Positions 62,517 through 64,000 of a DNA stretch of 64,000 nt are shown piece after piece (positions within the stretch are counted from its first letter, which is position 1; every line of letters starts with the position of its first letter). Source of the stretch: Thermaerobacter sp. FW80 (GTDB taxonomy: Bacteria > Bacillota > Sulfobacillia > Thermaerobacterales > Thermaerobacteraceae); NCBI RefSeq assembly GCF_004634385.1, contig NZ_CP037895.1, positions 1-64,000 on the forward strand, written 5' to 3'. Both the position numbers and the translations under genes were made by a program. Under the pieces are notes generated by a model that was not told the DNA's origin, did no database searches, and saw only the letters and a list, made by a program, of their open reading frames with translations.

Positions 62517-64000
62517 ATGAGCGGGCACACGGCCCGAATCCTGGCCATCGATACGGGTGGCACCATGACTGACACGATTTTAATTGACACGAGCGGTGAC
62601 TTCGTTGTCGGCAAGGCACAGACCACCCCCGACCATCTGGCGCGGGGGATCATGGACTCCTTGCGGGACGCCGCCCGCCAGTGGGGGATGACGTTAGAAG
62701 AAGCCGCTGCGGGATTGGAACTGGTGGTCTACACGGGAACCGTGATGTTGAACCGCATCGTTAGCCGGACGGGTGAGCAGGCCATCGGTGTGATCACCAG
62801 CGCGGGCTTCGAAGACACCTTGCGCTTTGGCCGGGCAAGGCAGTCGTGGCAGCACCTCTCGCTCCCCGAGAGATTGCACGCCGTCTCCCACTTCCATCCC
62901 GAACCGCTGGTCCCGCGGGAGAACGTCCTCGGCGTGCGCGAGCGAGTCTTGTCCACGGGTCACGTGATGATCCCGCTGTACGAGGCGGATGCCCGACAGG
63001 CGGCGGAAACCCTCATCGACCGGGGGATGCGGACGATTATCATCGCCTACCTCAACGCCTTCGTGAACCCCGAGCATGAGCTGCGCACCGCCGAGATCGT
63101 CTGCCAGGTCGCCCGGGAACGTGGCGTGGAGGTCAACGTGCTGCTCTCCCACCAGGTCCACCCCATCGTCGGCGAGGCCGGGCGGTTGAATGCCGTGGTC
63201 ATCCAGGCCTATGCGGCCGAACCCTCTCGGTCCCAGCTGAAGGAACTGCAGCAGGAGTTCCGTGCCGCGGGCAGCCGGGCCAGCGTCCGGCTCCTGACCA
63301 ATTACGGCACCACCGTTTCGACGGACTACGAGCGGCTGATCCACACGGTCAATTCCGGCCCGACCGGCGGGGTGATCGGGACCCGCTTCCTCGGACAACA
63401 CTACGACCTGCGCTACCTCATCGCCACGGATGTGGGTGGCACCAGTTTCGACGTGGGAACCGTGATCAACGGTGATGTCGTGCTGCGCGACCAGGGCTTG
63501 ATCGACCGCTTCTTCGTGAACATCCCCATGGTTGCGGTGGACTCCATCGGAGCGGGCACCGGGTCCTATGTCCGTGTCGACCCCGTCACCGAACGGGTCC
63601 GCATCGGACCTGACAGCGCGGGCTACCGAGTAGGGGTCTGCTGGCCCGAGGGCGGTGTCGACACGGTAACCGTCAACGATGCCAACCTGATCCTCGGTTA
63701 CCTGAACCCCGACTATTTCCTCGGCGGCCAGGTCCGCCTTGACCGTGAGCGGGCACTGCGCCTGTTCGAAGAGCAGGTGGCCCGCAAACTGGGCGTTGAT
63801 GTGTACGAGGCCGCGTGGGGCGTTCACAACCTTACGAACCTCACTCTCAAACTTCACCTGCAGCAGGTTATGCTCGGCATGGGCTTCGGCCCTGAGGTAT
63901 TCCACGTGGCCTGTTTCGGTGGCGGCGGGCCGGTGCACGCCATCGGTTATACCGACGGCCTGCCACTGGCCGGGGTGATGATCCCGGCCTGGGCCCCGGG
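62517..64000 (+). CDS. Hydantoinase A/acetone carboxylase beta-like subunit, partial
   Basis: ATG 62517 overlaps the previous stop (ATGA). The 494 codons in the window stay open to the edge. ILAIDTGGTMTDTILIDT is the ATP-binding start of the HyuA family; VVYTGTVMLNRIVSRTG, LTNYGTTVSTDYERLIHT, SGPTGGVIGTRFLG, DVGGTSFDVGTVING, DSIGAGTGSYVRVDP and VACFGGGGPVHAIGY follow in family order. In acetone carboxylases the beta subunit is about 715 residues and does the ATP-dependent phosphorylation. A gamma subunit gene would be expected downstream, outside the window. Confidence 0.9.
   Translation, partial: MSGHTARILAIDTGGTMTDTILIDTSGDFVVGKAQTTPDHLARGIMDSLRDAARQWGMTLEEAAAGLELVVYTGTVMLNRIVSRTGEQAIGVITSAGFEDTLRFGRARQSWQHLSLPERLHAVSHFHPEPLVPRENVLGVRERVLSTGHVMIPLYEADARQAAETLIDRGMRTIIIAYLNAFVNPEHELRTAEIVCQVARERGVEVNVLLSHQVHPIVGEAGRLNAVVIQAYAAEPSRSQLKELQQEFRAAGSRASVRLLTNYGTTVSTDYERLIHTVNSGPTGGVIGTRFLGQHYDLRYLIATDVGGTSFDVGTVINGDVVLRDQGLIDRFFVNIPMVAVDSIGAGTGSYVRVDPVTERVRIGPDSAGYRVGVCWPEGGVDTVTVNDANLILGYLNPDYFLGGQVRLDRERALRLFEEQVARKLGVDVYEAAWGVHNLTNLTLKLHLQQVMLGMGFGPEVFHVACFGGGGPVHAIGYTDGLPLAGVMIPAWAP

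Larger units (their letters stand above)
58676..62520 (+). pseudogene. Hydantoinase B/acetone carboxylase alpha-like subunit, split by an IS
   Basis: ATG 58676 behind GGAGGAGGGGGAT. The first 146 codons (REVAVHIAASPITRSLNETC, FALFTPDGDAVALSTGIIV, FSNNDPALGNVHTTDIHTL, IPIFY) end at the IS at 59114. After removal of the IS and one CTAT, the frame continues KGQLVGWAGGVTHQVDIGG at 60742 and runs to 62520: 738 residues in all. HyuB-type proteins of this length are seen in acetone and acetophenone carboxylases, which use ATP to carboxylate ketones; 5-oxoprolinase and hydantoinase B subunits are related but shorter. The next gene, HyuA-like, overlaps by four bases (ATGA). As it stands the enzyme cannot be made whole. 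Confidence 0.88.

Noticed and set aside
62694-63938. A 414-codon minus-strand open frame
   Set aside because: It is antisense to the clear HyuA-like gene and lacks any motif.
1-64000. tRNA or rRNA genes
   Set aside because: No cloverleaf-like or rRNA-like stretch was noticed on either strand; a tRNAscan/barrnap run would be needed to exclude them fully.

Overview
The window is visibly GC-rich and codes in the style of a Gram-positive (Firmicutes) thermophile. It has two T-box leaders (serS, thrC), an SdpR/SdpI pair, a PadR gene, a FadH-type SDR, LutA plus a LutB-LutC fusion, PEP carboxylase, and many GTG/TTG starts with strong Shine-Dalgarno sequences. Thermaerobacter or a close relative is my best guess. 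That is an inference from gene content, not a database match.

Layout. 0.2-7.7 kb: a run of genes (thermonuclease lipoprotein, HAAS-like membrane protein, PadR, SdpR/SdpI, ECF sigma and anti-sigma factor, membrane protein), almost all needing one or more frameshifts to read through. Most of the shifts I could place sit in short G or C runs. 7.8-17.0 kb: a mostly intact block with a DinB-like protein, T-box-serS, a Nudix fusion, an orphan C-terminal piece of an anti-sigma paralogue, a dienoyl-CoA reductase-like SDR, LutA and LutB-LutC. 17.0-19.2 kb: an MFS gene cut by an IS1182-type remnant, then an IS110 remnant. 19.6-23.3 kb: a clearly lower-GC five-gene cassette with a small exported protein, three membrane proteins and one ABC ATPase. 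This is the best candidate for an undescribed system. 23.6-30.7 kb: an IS pile-up (IS21 remnant, two tandem 1,700-bp IS1182-type copies, IS1634-like, IS256).

30.9-35.0 kb: an M14 zinc carboxypeptidase split by an IS256-type element. 35.8-43.5 kb: a pyruvate-oxidase-like ThDP enzyme, a GltB-like FMN protein, two tandem-repeat tracts and PEP carboxylase. 43.8-46.6 kb: a VapBC pair, small unknown proteins and a PTS EIIC fragment. 46.9-49.9 kb: the thrC-thrB operon under a T-box. 50.1-50.8 kb: an ArsR/AHSA1 pair with a clear operator. 50.9-56.8 kb: a second IS1182-type copy, an acyl-CoA synthetase stump, a thioesterase, and rpoN (sigma-54) split by the same IS that splits the carboxypeptidase. 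57.2-64 kb: an IS256 copy, then a HyuB/HyuA (acetone-carboxylase-like) operon whose first gene is split by an IS1182-type element. The second gene runs off the window.

Three genes (carboxypeptidase, rpoN, hyuB-like) can be rebuilt as full-length frames by removing the IS and one target duplication. The insertions therefore look recent. The two IS copies at 31.6 and 54.4 kb are nearly identical and inverted, which makes the 21 kb between them a possible inversion unit.
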